A DNA stretch of 45,722 nucleotides from Aquisalimonas sp. (GTDB lineage Bacteria; Pseudomonadota; Gammaproteobacteria; Nitrococcales; Aquisalimonadaceae), in the NCBI RefSeq assembly GCF_007120195.1, contig NZ_SKOG01000211.1:1-45722 (forward strand), read 5' to 3'. Positions 10,914 to 23,539 of the stretch are shown one piece after another (position 1 is the stretch's first letter; the number at the start of each line of letters is the position of its first letter). The notes beneath the pieces were generated by a model. It was not told the DNA's origin. It ran no database searches and saw only the letters and a program-made list of their open reading frames with translations. A program made the position numbers and the translations under genes.

Positions 10914-11136
10914 AATAACCCCCTAAACGGTAGCCTAACGCGGTACAAGAGCCGCTCTCGAAACGGTGTCAAATCAAAAGGATAGTACAGAAAACCCACG
11001 CTCGAGCGGCTTACAAGGGGGAGCGGGGCCGTTTTACCGGCACTCTTAACCCTTTCTTGTTTCAATACTAGCCAGGAGGTTGGATTGGTCACATCGGGCG
11101 CCGCCGCAGCGGGCGGCGCCCCACCCCGAGCAAGCC

Positions 11137-13924
<2,788 letters not shown>

Positions 13925-14025
13925 CCAGTGCCTCGCTTGTTTTTAGTTCCGGTTGATCCGGATAGGGCGGAGCCGGGCCGCGCGGGCCCGGCCTCGATGC
14001 ATGGGTGCAGTCGCAACCCTAAAGG

Positions 14026-16872
14026 TTAGATCGACAGGGCCTCCTCGACCAGTTTGCGCTGCTGTTCATGGTGAATCTTGGGGTAGCCCACGGCCGGCGA
14101 TGCCGAAGCGGCGCGGCCCGCATAGTGGAGCTCCTGTCCTTCCTTCATGCAATGCCGGAAATGATGCTGGCTGGAATACCACGCCCCTTGGTTCTTGGGC
14201 TCTTCCTGGCACCAGACGATAGTCTTGGCCTTGCCGTAGCGGCGCCGCAGCAGTGCCGAGAGATCGTTCTCCGGGAATGGGTAGAGCTGCTCCAGCCGCA
14301 CAATGGCCGTGTCCTTGATTTCGCGGTTCCGACGTTCCGTAAGGACATCATAGTAGACCTTACCGCTGCATAGGATCACCCTGCGAACATCTTTGGCCTT
14401 GATATCGTCGATCTCGTCGATGACGTTGTGCCAGTGGCCTTCCGTCAAGTTCTCCAGCGCCGAGGTGGAGAGCTTATGGCGCAGGAGACTCTTGGGTGTC
14501 ATTACGATTAGTGGCTTGCGATAGCTTCGCAACTGCTGCCGCCGGATCATGTGGAAAAACTGCGCCGGCGTCGTCGGCACACACACTTGAATGTTGTGGT
14601 CGGCGCACAGCTGCAGGAAGCGCTCCAGCCGCGCCGAGGAGTGCTCCGGGCCCTGGCCCTCGTAGCCATGCGGGAGATACATGGTCAGGCCGGAGAGCCG
14701 CCCCCACTTGGTCTCGCCAGAGGTGATGAACTGGTCGATGACAACCTGGGCGCCGTTGACGAAATCACCGAACTGTGCCTCCCAGATCACCAGCGTGCGG
14801 GGGTCATTGGTGGCGTAGCCATACTCGAACCCAAGCACCGCCTCCTCCGAGAGCAGCGAGTCGATAATGACGAAATCCTCGTGCTCGGTGGTGATGTTCT
14901 TCAGCGGCACATAGGTGCTGCCGTCCTGCTGGTTGTGCAGCACGGCGTGTCGGTGGGAGAACGTGCCGCGGCCGCTGTCCTGGCCGGTCAAACGGATGTT
15001 GTAGCCTTCGCGCAGCAGCCCCGCGTACGCCATGGTTTCGGCGAAGCCCCAGTCCATGGCCAGGGCGCCCGCGCCCATCTTGCGCCGGCTCTCCATAATG
15101 CCACTGACCCGAGGGTTGAGCTCGAAGCGATCCGGCAGCTGCTGCAGGACGTCGCTCAGCTCCCTCAACACCTTGGGCGAGAGGTTCGTGTCCACCGGGT
15201 CATCCCAGTTGCCCTGGAAGTAGGTTCCCCAGTCCACGGCGTAGTCGTTGCGCACCCCGGTGAGCATATGTGGCGCGACCACCTCGGCATTATCCAGCGC
15301 GTCGCGGTAGTCCCGGCTGATGGTCTCCATGTCCTCCGGGGCGATCACGCCGTGCTCGGCCAACTTCTTAGCATACAGCTTGCGTACGGACGGATGTTTC
15401 TTGATCTTGCTGTACATCATCGGCTGCGTGGCTGCCGGCTCGTCGGCCTCATTGTGGCCGTGGCGGCGGTAGCAGATGACGTCGATCACCACGTCCTTCT
15501 TGAAGCGTTGGCGGAAGTCCAGCGCCAGCTGCGTCACAAACAGCGTGGCTTCCGGATCGTCCCCATTCACGTGGAAGATCGGCGCCTGCACCATCTTCGC
15601 CACTTCCGTGCAGTAGAGCGTCGAGCGCGTGTCCAGGGGGTTGGAGGTGGTGAAGCCGATCTGGTTGTTGACGATAACGTGGACAGTGCCACCCGTGTAA
15701 AACCCGCGCGCCTGCGAGAGCTGGAACGTCTCCATGACCACCCCCTGGCCGGCGAACGCGGCATCGCCGTGTATCAGGAGGGGCAGGACTTCTTCGCCCA
15801 TACGATCGTGCCGGCGCTGCATGCGCGCCCGGACCGAGCCCACTACGACGGGATTTACAATCTCCAGGTGGGAGGGGTTGAACGCGAGCGCCAGGTGCAA
15901 GGGCCCCTCGGGCGTCTGGATGTCCGAGGAATAACCCAGGTGGTACTTGACGTCTCCGGAGCCGGCGTTCTCCAGGTTGAAGTTGCCCTCGAATTCCTGG
16001 AAGAGCTCCGCCGGCGACTTGCCGAGAATGTTGATCAGGACGTTGAGGCGGCCCCGGTGCGCCATCCCCATGACCAGTTCCTTGACACCCTGGCGACCAC
16101 TGCGCTGGATGGCTTCGTCGAGCAACGGTATGAGCACTTCGCTGCCCTCGAGAGAGAACCGCTTCTGCCCGACGTACTTGGAATGCAGGTATTTTTCGAT
16201 GCCTTCCGCGGCCGAGAGCCGTTCGAGAATCGTCCGGCGCTGATCAGTATCCAACGTCGGGCGCCCCTGCACCCGCTCCAAATGTTCCTGGATCCAGCGC
16301 TTCTCGCTCGTATCCGTGATATGCATGTACTCGGAGCCGATGGTCCCGCCGTAGGTCGCCTTGAGGAAGGCAATGATGTCGCGCAGCTTCATCCGGTCTG
16401 CCGTAAACAGCGAGCCGGTGTTGAACGTCCCTTCCATGTCCGCTTCCGTGAGGTTGTGGAAGGCGGGATCCAGGTCCGGAATCCGGTGCGTATCACGCAG
16501 GTTGAGCGGGTCCAGATCTGCTGCCTGATGACCGCGAACACGCCAGGCATTGATCAGCCGCAGCACCGCGGCCTGCTTTTCCAGCGCGTCCGGCGCCACA
16601 GGAATCACGCCTGCGCCGTCGCCGCTGGCGGCGACCGTGCCGGCGCCACCATTGCGCCGGGCAAGCCGGACGAATTCCTCGCGCACCTGGCTGTGTGAAA
16701 CGTCCCGGGCCTGGCGTGGCCCCGCGTCCTCGAGACCCTGAAAATAGACCCGCCACTCCTTGGGTACCTGGGAAGCATCACTGAGGTACTGCTCGTAGAG
16801 GTCTTCAATGAACGACGCGTTGCCACCGGCAAGGTAGGAGTTGCTCTGGAGCTGCTGGAACGAAGCTTTCAT
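14026..16872 (-). CDS. sucA: 2-oxoglutarate dehydrogenase E1
   Basis: SYLAGGNASFIEDLYEQYL, GMAHRGRLNVLINILGK, HGDAAFAGQGVVMET, CYRRHGHNEADEPAATQP. Confidence 0.96.
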   Translation of the reverse strand: MKASFQQLQSNSYLAGGNASFIEDLYEQYLSDASQVPKEWRVYFQGLEDAGPRQARDVSHSQVREEFVRLARRNGGAGTVAASGDGAGVIPVAPDALEKQAAVLRLINAWRVRGHQAADLDPLNLRDTHRIPDLDPAFHNLTEADMEGTFNTGSLFTADRMKLRDIIAFLKATYGGTIGSEYMHITDTSEKRWIQEHLERVQGRPTLDTDQRRTILERLSAAEGIEKYLHSKYVGQKRFSLEGSEVLIPLLDEAIQRSGRQGVKELVMGMAHRGRLNVLINILGKSPAELFQEFEGNFNLENAGSGDVKYHLGYSSDIQTPEGPLHLALAFNPSHLEIVNPVVVGSVRARMQRRHDRMGEEVLPLLIHGDAAFAGQGVVMETFQLSQARGFYTGGTVHVIVNNQIGFTTSNPLDTRSTLYCTEVAKMVQAPIFHVNGDDPEATLFVTQLALDFRQRFKKDVVIDVICYRRHGHNEADEPAATQPMMYSKIKKHPSVRKLYAKKLAEHGVIAPEDMETISRDYRDALDNAEVVAPHMLTGVRNDYAVDWGTYFQGNWDDPVDTNLSPKVLRELSDVLQQLPDRFELNPRVSGIMESRRKMGAGALAMDWGFAETMAYAGLLREGYNIRLTGQDSGRGTFSHRHAVLHNQQDGSTYVPLKNITTEHEDFVIIDSLLSEEAVLGFEYGYATNDPRTLVIWEAQFGDFVNGAQVVIDQFITSGETKWGRLSGLTMYLPHGYEGQGPEHSSARLERFLQLCADHNIQVCVPTTPAQFFHMIRRQQLRSYRKPLIVMTPKSLLRHKLSTSALENLTEGHWHNVIDEIDDIKAKDVRRVILCSGKVYYDVLTERRNREIKDTAIVRLEQLYPFPENDLSALLRRRYGKAKTIVWCQEEPKNQGAWYSSQHHFRHCMKEGQELHYAGRAASASPAVGYPKIHHEQQRKLVEEALSI

Positions 16873-17450
16873 GTCATACCACCTTCGTCGTCATGACGCT
16901 TGGGAAAGCGTAGCAAATAGGGCCGCAAGGGAAGAGACCGGCCGGGATGCCGGGAAATGGCGGGGATGCTGCACGGCGGGAGCTTTCGAGCGCGCCGCAG
17001 GCGCCAGGATCCATGGAAGACGGCGCGGCTGGACCGGCGCCACCCCGACGCCGTGCTCCGTGCCGGAGCATTCGCTGAGATGGGGTATTCCCCATGATTG
17101 TCAGCCACCTCCCGAGAGGATGCCATATTGCGTTGATCGCGATGCGCATTGGCAGCGACGGCGTGCGACCTGGGAAACTTACTAACTAGTCAATTTCTTA
17201 ATTGGATCTCTCCTCGCATGGTAAAGTACCTCGGTAAGCCGCTCGGAGGCAACCGCCATCCTCGCGCGATCACAGCCACTAGGCCAAATGAGGGCTCCGC
17301 AGCGTCGCGTGTTATCGCTGCCGTCAACCGGGCGGCTGGGCAAGTACGCGCGCGGGTTCACTGCGGTTCAACAGGCGTTCCCGCTTACGGCCTCTGGCGA
17401 CCGGTTCGCGCCCCCAGCGGTCGCGTGAGGCCGCGCATGGCCGGCCGACC

Positions 17451-18227
17451 TCATTCGCCACCGGCACGGGAGTCGTCAACGCCTTCGGCTTCCTCTTCAG
17501 GCGCGCGCACGCCATACCACCGGGACAGCCACAGGCCGAGCTCAAACAAAAGCCAAACCGGGATCGCAAGCATGACCTGGGAGATAATATCCGGCGGCGT
17601 CAGCAGCATGCCCCCCGCAAATGCCGCAACGATCACATAGGGACGTTTTGCCGCCAGTGCGGCGCGCGTGGTCGCGCCCGTTCGGATCATCAGCATGGTG
17701 GCGATCGGCACCTCAAACGCCAGCCCAAAGACCACCAGCATGGTGAGGACAAAGCTTAAGTACTCGCTGATGTCCGGCTGGTAGCTCACACCGAGCGGCG
17801 CGACGCCTGCAAAGAACGGGAAAACCAGAGGCAGCACGACGAAGTAGGCAAACAGGGCGCCGAAGTAGAACAACAGCGTGCTCGAAATCAATAATGGCCA
17901 GACCAGATTGCGTTCATGGCGATACAACCCGGGTGCGACGAACGCCCAAAGCTGATAGAGCAGGTACGGCATGGCGACAAACAGCGCCGCCACCAAGGAC
18001 AACTTCATCGGGATGAGAAACGGGGACGCGACCTGGATGGCCAGCAGTTCGCCGTCGGGAAGCACACGCCGCAGCGGCGAAGCCACAAATGTGAACAGGT
18101 GGCTGTAGAACGGGTAGATGACCAGGAACGCCACCAGCGTCACCCCCAGAGCGCGCATCAAGCGGGTGCGCAGCTCCAGTAGATGACTCAGGAACGGGCG
18201 ATCCTCGTCGAACTCAGGTATTGCCAT
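17451..18227 (-). CDS. tatC: Sec-independent translocase TatC
   Basis: PFLSHLLELRTRLMRALG..., multiple TM segments, gene order tatABC. Start MAIPEFDEDRP. Confidence 0.95.
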   Translation of the reverse strand: MAIPEFDEDRPFLSHLLELRTRLMRALGVTLVAFLVIYPFYSHLFTFVASPLRRVLPDGELLAIQVASPFLIPMKLSLVAALFVAMPYLLYQLWAFVAPGLYRHERNLVWPLLISSTLLFYFGALFAYFVVLPLVFPFFAGVAPLGVSYQPDISEYLSFVLTMLVVFGLAFEVPIATMLMIRTGATTRAALAAKRPYVIVAAFAGGMLLTPPDIISQVMLAIPVWLLFELGLWLSRWYGVRAPEEEAEGVDDSRAGGE

Positions 18228-18654
18228 CGTCGCCTCGTCCACGCTTGCGGGCATCATCATCGGACTCGGCGGCCCCGGCGCCTGAGGCCTGACTGTCCGG
18301 AGCCGTGGTATCCGACGCCGGCGGATCGTCGTCCGCGATGGACCTCCCGGCCCGAGGACGCGTCGGCTTGCGCTTGCGTGCCCCGGGCTTCGCCTTCTTC
18401 GGGCCGCTGTCGTCCTTCATGACATCTTCATTGAGCCCGAGATCCAAATCCTTGCGGAATTCGCGCTCGGCCTTGCGCAGTTCGTCCAGCTTGGCTTCGC
18501 GCTCAATGTCACGCCGCACAGAATTGAACACGGATCGGGCACGCCCGACCCACAGGCCCATGGTCCGCGCAACGCGCGGCAGCCGCTCCGGCCCAATGAC
18601 CAGGAGCGCCACCACGAGGATTATCAGAAGTTCCGGGAAGCTGATATCAAACAT
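18214..18654 (-). CDS. tatB: Sec-independent translocase TatB
   Basis: MFDISFPELLIILVVALLVIGPERLPRVARTMG. Confidence 0.94.
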   Translation of the reverse strand: MFDISFPELLIILVVALLVIGPERLPRVARTMGLWVGRARSVFNSVRRDIEREAKLDELRKAEREFRKDLDLGLNEDVMKDDSGPKKAKPGARKRKPTRPRAGRSIADDDPPASDTTAPDSQASGAGAAESDDDARKRGRGDDGNT

Positions 18655-18779
18655 GCTGGCTGGCGGGTGTCCTGCGGTCAGCGGGCATAGGATGGCTGCC
18701 GCCACTTCAAAGCGGCGGGCCATCGTCTGGCCAGGCCGGGGGCCCTCACCCGAGGCGACCGAAAGCTAGCCAGGCACAC

Positions 18780-19061
18780 CTAGGAGGAATGCTCCCGGGA
18801 GCGCGCATGCTCCCGCGCATCGGCGGCCTTTCCGGCGTCATTCTCGGCCGACTGGCTCAGCTGGGCGGGGTCGCCCTCGGGCTTGTCGGTCTCCGATTCC
18901 TCCGTCCCGCTCTGCTCGCCGTCTTTCATGGCCGAGCGGAAGCCCTTGATCGCACCACCGAGGTCGGTGCCAACGTTGCGAAGCTTCTTGGTGCCAAAAA
19001 GCAGCAACACGATAAGCAGAATAACAAGCAACGAACCAACACTGATTCCACCGATACCCAT
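18780..19061 (-). CDS. tatA: Sec-independent translocase TatA
   Basis: [39 protein letters not shown]. Confidence 0.95.
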   Translation of the reverse strand: MGIGGISVGSLLVILLIVLLLFGTKKLRNVGTDLGGAIKGFRSAMKDGEQSGTEESETDKPEGDPAQLSQSAENDAGKAADAREHARSREHSS

Positions 19062-19097
19062 TAACGTATCACTCCTGCACGGCCAACCGTGCGTTAT

Positions 19098-19430
19098 TCA
19101 AGACGGGCGGGACGCTTTTTCGTCCACCCCGGAGAGCCCGAAGCGGCGCTCCAGCTCGGCCAAGACGTCGGCGGGGCCGAGATCCACGGCCGCGAGCATT
19201 ACCAGAGTATGGAACCACAGATCGGCGGTTTCATAAACTATCTGCGCATGATCACCGCCTTTGGCCGCAATGACTGTCTCCGTGGCCTCTTCACCGACTT
19301 TCTTGAGGATGGCGTCGAGCCCCTTGTCGTACAGCGAGGCCACGTAAGAATTGCCCGGCGCTTCATGCTTGCGGGCTTCGAGCACCTGGTGGAGGGTGAT
19401 CAGCACTGTGTCACTGGCCTGCTCATTCAC
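19098..19430 (-). CDS. hisE: Phosphoribosyl-ATP pyrophosphatase
   Basis: [30 protein letters not shown]...[11 protein letters not shown]. Likely GTG start at 19430, overlapping the hisI end. Confidence 0.93.
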   Translation of the reverse strand: MNEQASDTVLITLHQVLEARKHEAPGNSYVASLYDKGLDAILKKVGEEATETVIAAKGGDHAQIVYETADLWFHTLVMLAAVDLGPADVLAELERRFGLSGVDEKASRPS

Positions 19431-19815
19431 GATAGATCTCCTTCGGATCACGCACTACCGGCTCCACAGACTCCCAGTGCCCATTGTGCAGGCGGCGGTA
19501 AAAACAGCTCCGCCGCCCAGTGTGGCAGGCGATGCCACCGTGCTGGACGACTTTCAGCAAGATGACGTCACGATCGCAGTCAAGGCGGATCTCGCGTACG
19601 GTCTGGGTATGGCCCGACTCCTCGCCCTTGCGCCAGAGGCGGCCGCGCGAGCGCGACCAGTAGACGGCTTCGCCCTGGTCCGCGGTGGCGGCGAGAGCGT
19701 CCCGGTTCATCCACGCGACCATGAGCACCTCCCCGGTATCCGCATCCTGCGCCACCGCCGGGAGCAGGCCGTCATCACTCCAGGCCAGCTCGCCGAGCCA
19801 GCGCGTCTCGCTCAT
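19423..19815 (-). CDS. hisI: Phosphoribosyl-AMP cyclohydrolase
   Basis: [59 protein letters not shown]. Confidence 0.95.
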   Translation of the reverse strand: MSETRWLGELAWSDDGLLPAVAQDADTGEVLMVAWMNRDALAATADQGEAVYWSRSRGRLWRKGEESGHTQTVREIRLDCDRDVILLKVVQHGGIACHTGRRSCFYRRLHNGHWESVEPVVRDPKEIYRE

Positions 19816-20597
19816 GGGTCCTCCGCCAGGCGCACAACCACCCCCTGGGCGGCCATGTAAGCCTTGGCTTCGGCGATGGTGTGCTCGCCAAAGTGGAAGA
19901 TGCTCGCCGCCAGCACCGCATCAGCACCCCCGCCAACGACGCCCTCGACCAGATGCTGGAGACAACCGACCCCGCCGGAGGCAATCACGGGAACGGGGAC
20001 GGCATCACTGACCGCGCGGGTCAGGGAGATGTCGAACCCCTCGCGCGTGCCGTCGCGATCCATGCTGGTGAGCAGGATCTCACCGGCACCGCTTGCCGCC
20101 ATGCGCTGCGCCCAGCTCACCGCGTCGATCCCGGTGGGTCGCCGGCCACCGTGGGTGAACACCTCCCAGCGCGAGGGCTCATCCGCGCCACTGACCCGCT
20201 TGGCGTCAATGGCGACCACGATGCACTGTGAGCCAAAGCGCTGCGCGGCCTGGTGCACGAAGTCCGGGTTATCAATGGCAGCGGTATTGATGCCGACCTT
20301 GTCGGCGCCGGCATTGAGCATGCGCCGAATATCGGCCGGCGTGCGGATGCCGCCGCCGACGGTCAGCGGCATGAAGACTTCCGAGGCCACGGCCTCGACC
20401 ACCTGCACCAGGGTCTCGCGCCCGTCGGAGCTGGCGGTGATGTCCAGGAACGTGATCTCGTCGGCTCCAGCGCGATCGTAGCGCTGTGCGATCTCCACCG
20501 GATTACCCGCATCGCGGATGTCGACGAATTTGACACCCTTGACCACGCGCCCCTGATCGACATCCAGGCAGGGGACAATGCGCTTGGCCAGCGTCAT
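19812..20597 (-). CDS. hisF: Imidazole glycerol phosphate synthase, cyclase subunit
   Basis: [56 protein letters not shown]. Confidence 0.97.
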   Translation of the reverse strand: MTLAKRIVPCLDVDQGRVVKGVKFVDIRDAGNPVEIAQRYDRAGADEITFLDITASSDGRETLVQVVEAVASEVFMPLTVGGGIRTPADIRRMLNAGADKVGINTAAIDNPDFVHQAAQRFGSQCIVVAIDAKRVSGADEPSRWEVFTHGGRRPTGIDAVSWAQRMAASGAGEILLTSMDRDGTREGFDISLTRAVSDAVPVPVIASGGVGCLQHLVEGVVGGGADAVLAASIFHFGEHTIAEAKAYMAAQGVVVRLAEDP

Positions 20598-21346
20598 GAA
20601 ACGCCTCTGGAGGCGTCGTGACCGTTGACCACCTTCTGCGCCTCACGCAGGTCGAGCTTGCCCTCATACAGCGCGCGGCCGATGATCGCACCCCAGACAC
20701 CGTCCCGACCGGCGTCGCAGAGGTCACGCACATCCTCCAACGTGGTGACACCACCCGAGGCGATGACCGGGATATCGACGCTGCGCGCGAGTTCGCGCGT
20801 CGCACCCGTATTCACACCCCGCATCATGCCATCGCGGCCAATATCCGTGAAAACCAGCGCCTCCACCCCGGCCTGTTCGAAGCGTTGGGCCATCTCCACG
20901 ACATCCTGACCGGAGTTCCTGGACCAGCCCTCTATCGCGACCTTGCCGTCGCGCGCGTCCAGACCAACGATAATATGTCCAGGGAACTTCAGGCAGGCCT
21001 CGTCGGCGAAATGAGGGGTACGCACGGCCTGAGTGCCAATAATGACGTAATCGACCCCGACATCCAGATAGGTTTGAATGGTGGTGAAATCCCGGATGCC
21101 GCCACCGATCTGGATCTCCACGTCCGGAAACGTCTCCGCGACGCGACCGATGATGTCGGCGTTGACCGGAAACCCCCGCACAGCCCCGTTGAGGTCGACG
21201 ATATGGATACGCCGCGAACCGGCGGCAATCCACCGCTCAGCCATCGCAAGGGCATCATCGGAGAAAATGGTCTCGTCATCCATATTGCCTTGGCGCAGGC
21301 GGACACATCTTCCGTCTTTCAGGTCAATGGCGGGTATGAGCAACAT
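20594..21346 (-). CDS. hisA: Phosphoribosylformimino-AICAR ribotide isomerase
   Basis: [31 protein letters not shown]. Start placed at 21346, not 21484. Confidence 0.96.
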   Translation of the reverse strand: MLLIPAIDLKDGRCVRLRQGNMDDETIFSDDALAMAERWIAAGSRRIHIVDLNGAVRGFPVNADIIGRVAETFPDVEIQIGGGIRDFTTIQTYLDVGVDYVIIGTQAVRTPHFADEACLKFPGHIIVGLDARDGKVAIEGWSRNSGQDVVEMAQRFEQAGVEALVFTDIGRDGMMRGVNTGATRELARSVDIPVIASGGVTTLEDVRDLCDAGRDGVWGAIIGRALYEGKLDLREAQKVVNGHDASRGVS

Positions 21347-21356
21347 AATCTCCAGC

Positions 21357-22004
21357 CTATGCGGTCCCGTCCCAGCGGGTAAAATTGGCAAGCAACGCGA
21401 GCCCGGCCGTTTGGCTCTTCTCCGGGTGGAATTGCGTCGCGATGATGTTCTCGCGCGCGATGACTGCGGTAAACTCCAATCCATAGGTCGTCATCCCCGC
21501 CGTCCATGCATCATCGAGAAGCGGCACGAAATAACTGTGCACGAAATAAAACCAGCTGCCATCGGGAATGCCGCGCCACAAGGGGTGCGCTCGCGTCTGA
21601 CGGACCTGATTCCAGCCCATATGCGGCACCTTGCCCGGCGTCGGCACGCCGGCCTCGGCGAAACAGGCGGTAAAGTGGCGAACTTCGCCCGGGAACATAC
21701 CCAGAGCCTCCATGCCGCCGTTTTCCTCGCTGGTGGTCAGCAGGGCCTGCATACCCAGACACACCCCCAGAAACGGCTTATTTGACCCCACTTCACGGAT
21801 GACTGCGTCGAGTTCCAGCCGGCGCAGTTGTGCCATGCATTCGCGGATGGCCCCCACCCCGGGCAGCACCACGCGATCGGCGCGGCGGATGGTTGCCGGG
21901 TCATCGGTCACCAGGATGCGGGAACGCGCGTCCACATGCTCCAGGGCCTTGCCCACAGAACGCAGATTGCCCATGCCGTAATCTATGACCGCGATGGTCG
22001 CCAT
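21357..22004 (-). CDS. hisH: Imidazole glycerol phosphate synthase, glutaminase subunit
   Basis: IAVIDYGMGNLRSVGKALEHV, PFLGVCLGMQALLT, TQFHPEKSQTAGLALLANF. Confidence 0.96.
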   Translation of the reverse strand: MATIAVIDYGMGNLRSVGKALEHVDARSRILVTDDPATIRRADRVVLPGVGAIRECMAQLRRLELDAVIREVGSNKPFLGVCLGMQALLTTSEENGGMEALGMFPGEVRHFTACFAEAGVPTPGKVPHMGWNQVRQTRAHPLWRGIPDGSWFYFVHSYFVPLLDDAWTAGMTTYGLEFTAVIARENIIATQFHPEKSQTAGLALLANFTRWDGTA

Positions 22005-22031
22005 CGCTGCGAATCCTCTGGCTAAGGCGAA

Positions 22032-22087
22032 CTAGTGTCCTGTAATTGAAATTCGTCAGACAACGCATTTCGGTTACAGGACACTAG
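22032..22087. repeat. 56-bp palindromic element, copy 1 (hisB/hisH junction)
   Basis: CTAGTGTCCTGTAA...TTACAGGACACTAG perfect 14-bp terminal inverted repeats; inner arms TTGAAATTCGT/ACGCATTTCGG extend the stem. Confidence 0.85.
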
Positions 22088-22677
22088 AGGGTTCCCTTCG
22101 TCGAGGGGGTCGTGTCGGTCATGCGTGCATCGGGCTCTATGGCCATCCGCAGTGCCCGCCCGGTCGCCTTGAATACCGTCTCAATGACATGATGCGTGTT
22201 CACGCCCCGAATCGAGTCCACGTGCAGGGTGACAAAGGCGTGATTGACAAACCCCTGAAAGAACTCCCGCACGAGCTCCACATCGAAACCGCCGACGGTA
22301 TCCCGCGGATAGCGCACGTGGAACGTCAGCCCGGGCCGCCCTGAAAGGTCGATCACCACCCGCGACAGCGCTTCATCCAGCGGACAATACGCATGGCCGA
22401 AGCGGCGAATCCCCTTCTTGTCGCCGACGGCATGACGCAGCGCCTGACCCAGCGCAATACCGACGTCTTCCACCGTGTGGTGGTCGTCGATATGGGTGTC
22501 ACCATTGGCCTTGATACGCAGATCCAACAATCCGTGCCGAGCCACCTGATCCAGCATATGCTCCAGGAACGGGACGCCAATGTCGATTTCGGCCTGGCCC
22601 TGGCCCTCGAGATCCAAGCTCACATGAACCTGGGTCTCCAGGGTCTTGCGCTCGACAGTGGCTTTACGCTCAGCCAT
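22084..22677 (-). CDS. hisB: Imidazoleglycerol-phosphate dehydratase
   Basis: [20 protein letters not shown]-type motifs ([44 protein letters not shown]). Monofunctional length. Confidence 0.96.
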   Translation of the reverse strand: MAERKATVERKTLETQVHVSLDLEGQGQAEIDIGVPFLEHMLDQVARHGLLDLRIKANGDTHIDDHHTVEDVGIALGQALRHAVGDKKGIRRFGHAYCPLDEALSRVVIDLSGRPGLTFHVRYPRDTVGGFDVELVREFFQGFVNHAFVTLHVDSIRGVNTHHVIETVFKATGRALRMAIEPDARMTDTTPSTKGTL

Positions 22678-22737
22678 AGGTAAGGCGCCTGTTCGCGGTG
22701 TGCCGGGGACGGCTGGGCATCATAGCACACGGGATCA

Positions 22738-23190
22738 TCAGCGCGAGGGAGAGGTCTCCAGCCAGAAGGTCACGGGACCGTCGTTGATCAACCAGACTTG
22801 CATATGCGCACCGAAACGCCCGGTGGCCACCGGCGCATGCGCCGCCCGCGCGGCCTCCACCAGACTCTCAAACCAATACCGGCCCTCCTCCGGTGCCGCC
22901 GCCGGGCCAAACCCGGCACGCGTGCCCTTGCGCGTATCCGCAGCCAGCGTGAACTGGGGCACTAGCAACAAACCGCCGCCGACAGCCTGCACGGAGCGGT
23001 TCATGCGACCGTCGGCATCCGGAAATACGCGGTAACCCAACACGCGCTCAAGCAGCCGATCCCGCTCCCGCGCGCCGTCCCCCCGCTGCACCCCAACCAG
23101 CACAGCCAGCCCGGTATCTATACGCCCGAGAGTCTCCCCCGCGACCATAACGGACGCTTGCGAGACCCGCTGCAACAGACCGATCACCAC
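22738..23190 (-). CDS. dtd: D-aminoacyl-tRNA deacylase
   Basis: VIGLLQRVSQASVMVAGETLGRIDTGLAVLVGV, GGGLLLVPQFTLAADTRKGTRAGF. GTG start at 23190 or 23187. Confidence 0.92.
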   Translation of the reverse strand: MVIGLLQRVSQASVMVAGETLGRIDTGLAVLVGVQRGDGARERDRLLERVLGYRVFPDADGRMNRSVQAVGGGLLLVPQFTLAADTRKGTRAGFGPAAAPEEGRYWFESLVEAARAAHAPVATGRFGAHMQVWLINDGPVTFWLETSPSR

Positions 23191-23283
23191 AGGCCTCCTG
23201 TTCGCTTGGCCCAACGGGCCCCGGGCAGAAGCCCGGGGGAAGCGGGCTCAATGCACGCCGTTGTAAGAAAATGCTTACAAGAC

Positions 23284-23363
23284 GTGTCGGGTTTTGCCGA
23301 CTTCACCCGGGCCACGGCTGTGGCAAGCTGGACCTGTCAGCTGAACGGCAGGATGCCCGACAC
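23284..23363 (+). ncRNA. Candidate multibranch structured RNA domain (5' leader)
   Basis: P1 GTGTCGGG(23284-23291)/CCCGACAC(23356-23363); TGCCG(23294-23298)/CGGCA(23346-23350); hairpins GCCAC-GGCT-GTGGC and AGCTG-GACCTGT-CAGCT. Confidence 0.5.
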
Positions 23364-23395
23364 ACCACGGATGGTAAGGAGATAAAAGCAACAAC

Positions 23396-23437
23396 ATGGA
23401 TTGCGCCAACTGCGACTCAGGGATGAGCGCGGGTTAA
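23396..23437 (+). CDS. Candidate 13-codon mini-ORF, MDCANCDSGMSAG
   Basis: ATG to TAA, preceded by AAGGAG at 23376-23381 (14-nt spacing). CxxC motif. No homology evidence available. Confidence 0.3.
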   Translation: MDCANCDSGMSAG

Positions 23438-23481
23438 CGGACTAACCGCGCAGGGCGCCTCAACAAAAATAAGTAGACCTG

Positions 23482-23518
23482 ACAACCGGCACACGGACGG
23501 TGCCGGTTGTACTTTTTT
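23482..23518 (+). terminator. Rho-independent terminator
   Basis: ACAACCGGCAC-ACGGACG-GTGCCGGTTGT perfect 11-bp stem followed by ACTTTTTT on the + strand. Confidence 0.88.
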
Positions 23519-23539
23519 CAAGGCGTCATGGCCTGCGGG

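Noticed and set aside
10915-11060. TTGACA-like hexamer upstream of acuI as a sigma70 promoter
   Set aside because: No convincing -10 at 16-18 bp; too weak to list as a feature.
11096-11121. GGGCGCCGCC/GGCGGCGCCC inverted repeat downstream of lpdA considered as an intrinsic terminator
   Set aside because: Strong stem, but no T-run on the - strand, so not called.
14551-16698. 715-aa + strand ORF antisense to sucA
   Set aside because: GC-rich codon shadow of an unambiguous sucA; composition (His/Val/Arg/Leu-rich) is typical of antisense frames.
17160-17230. AT-rich patch upstream of sucA with TTGACT as promoter
   Set aside because: A plausible promoter region, but no clear -10 or operator symmetry.
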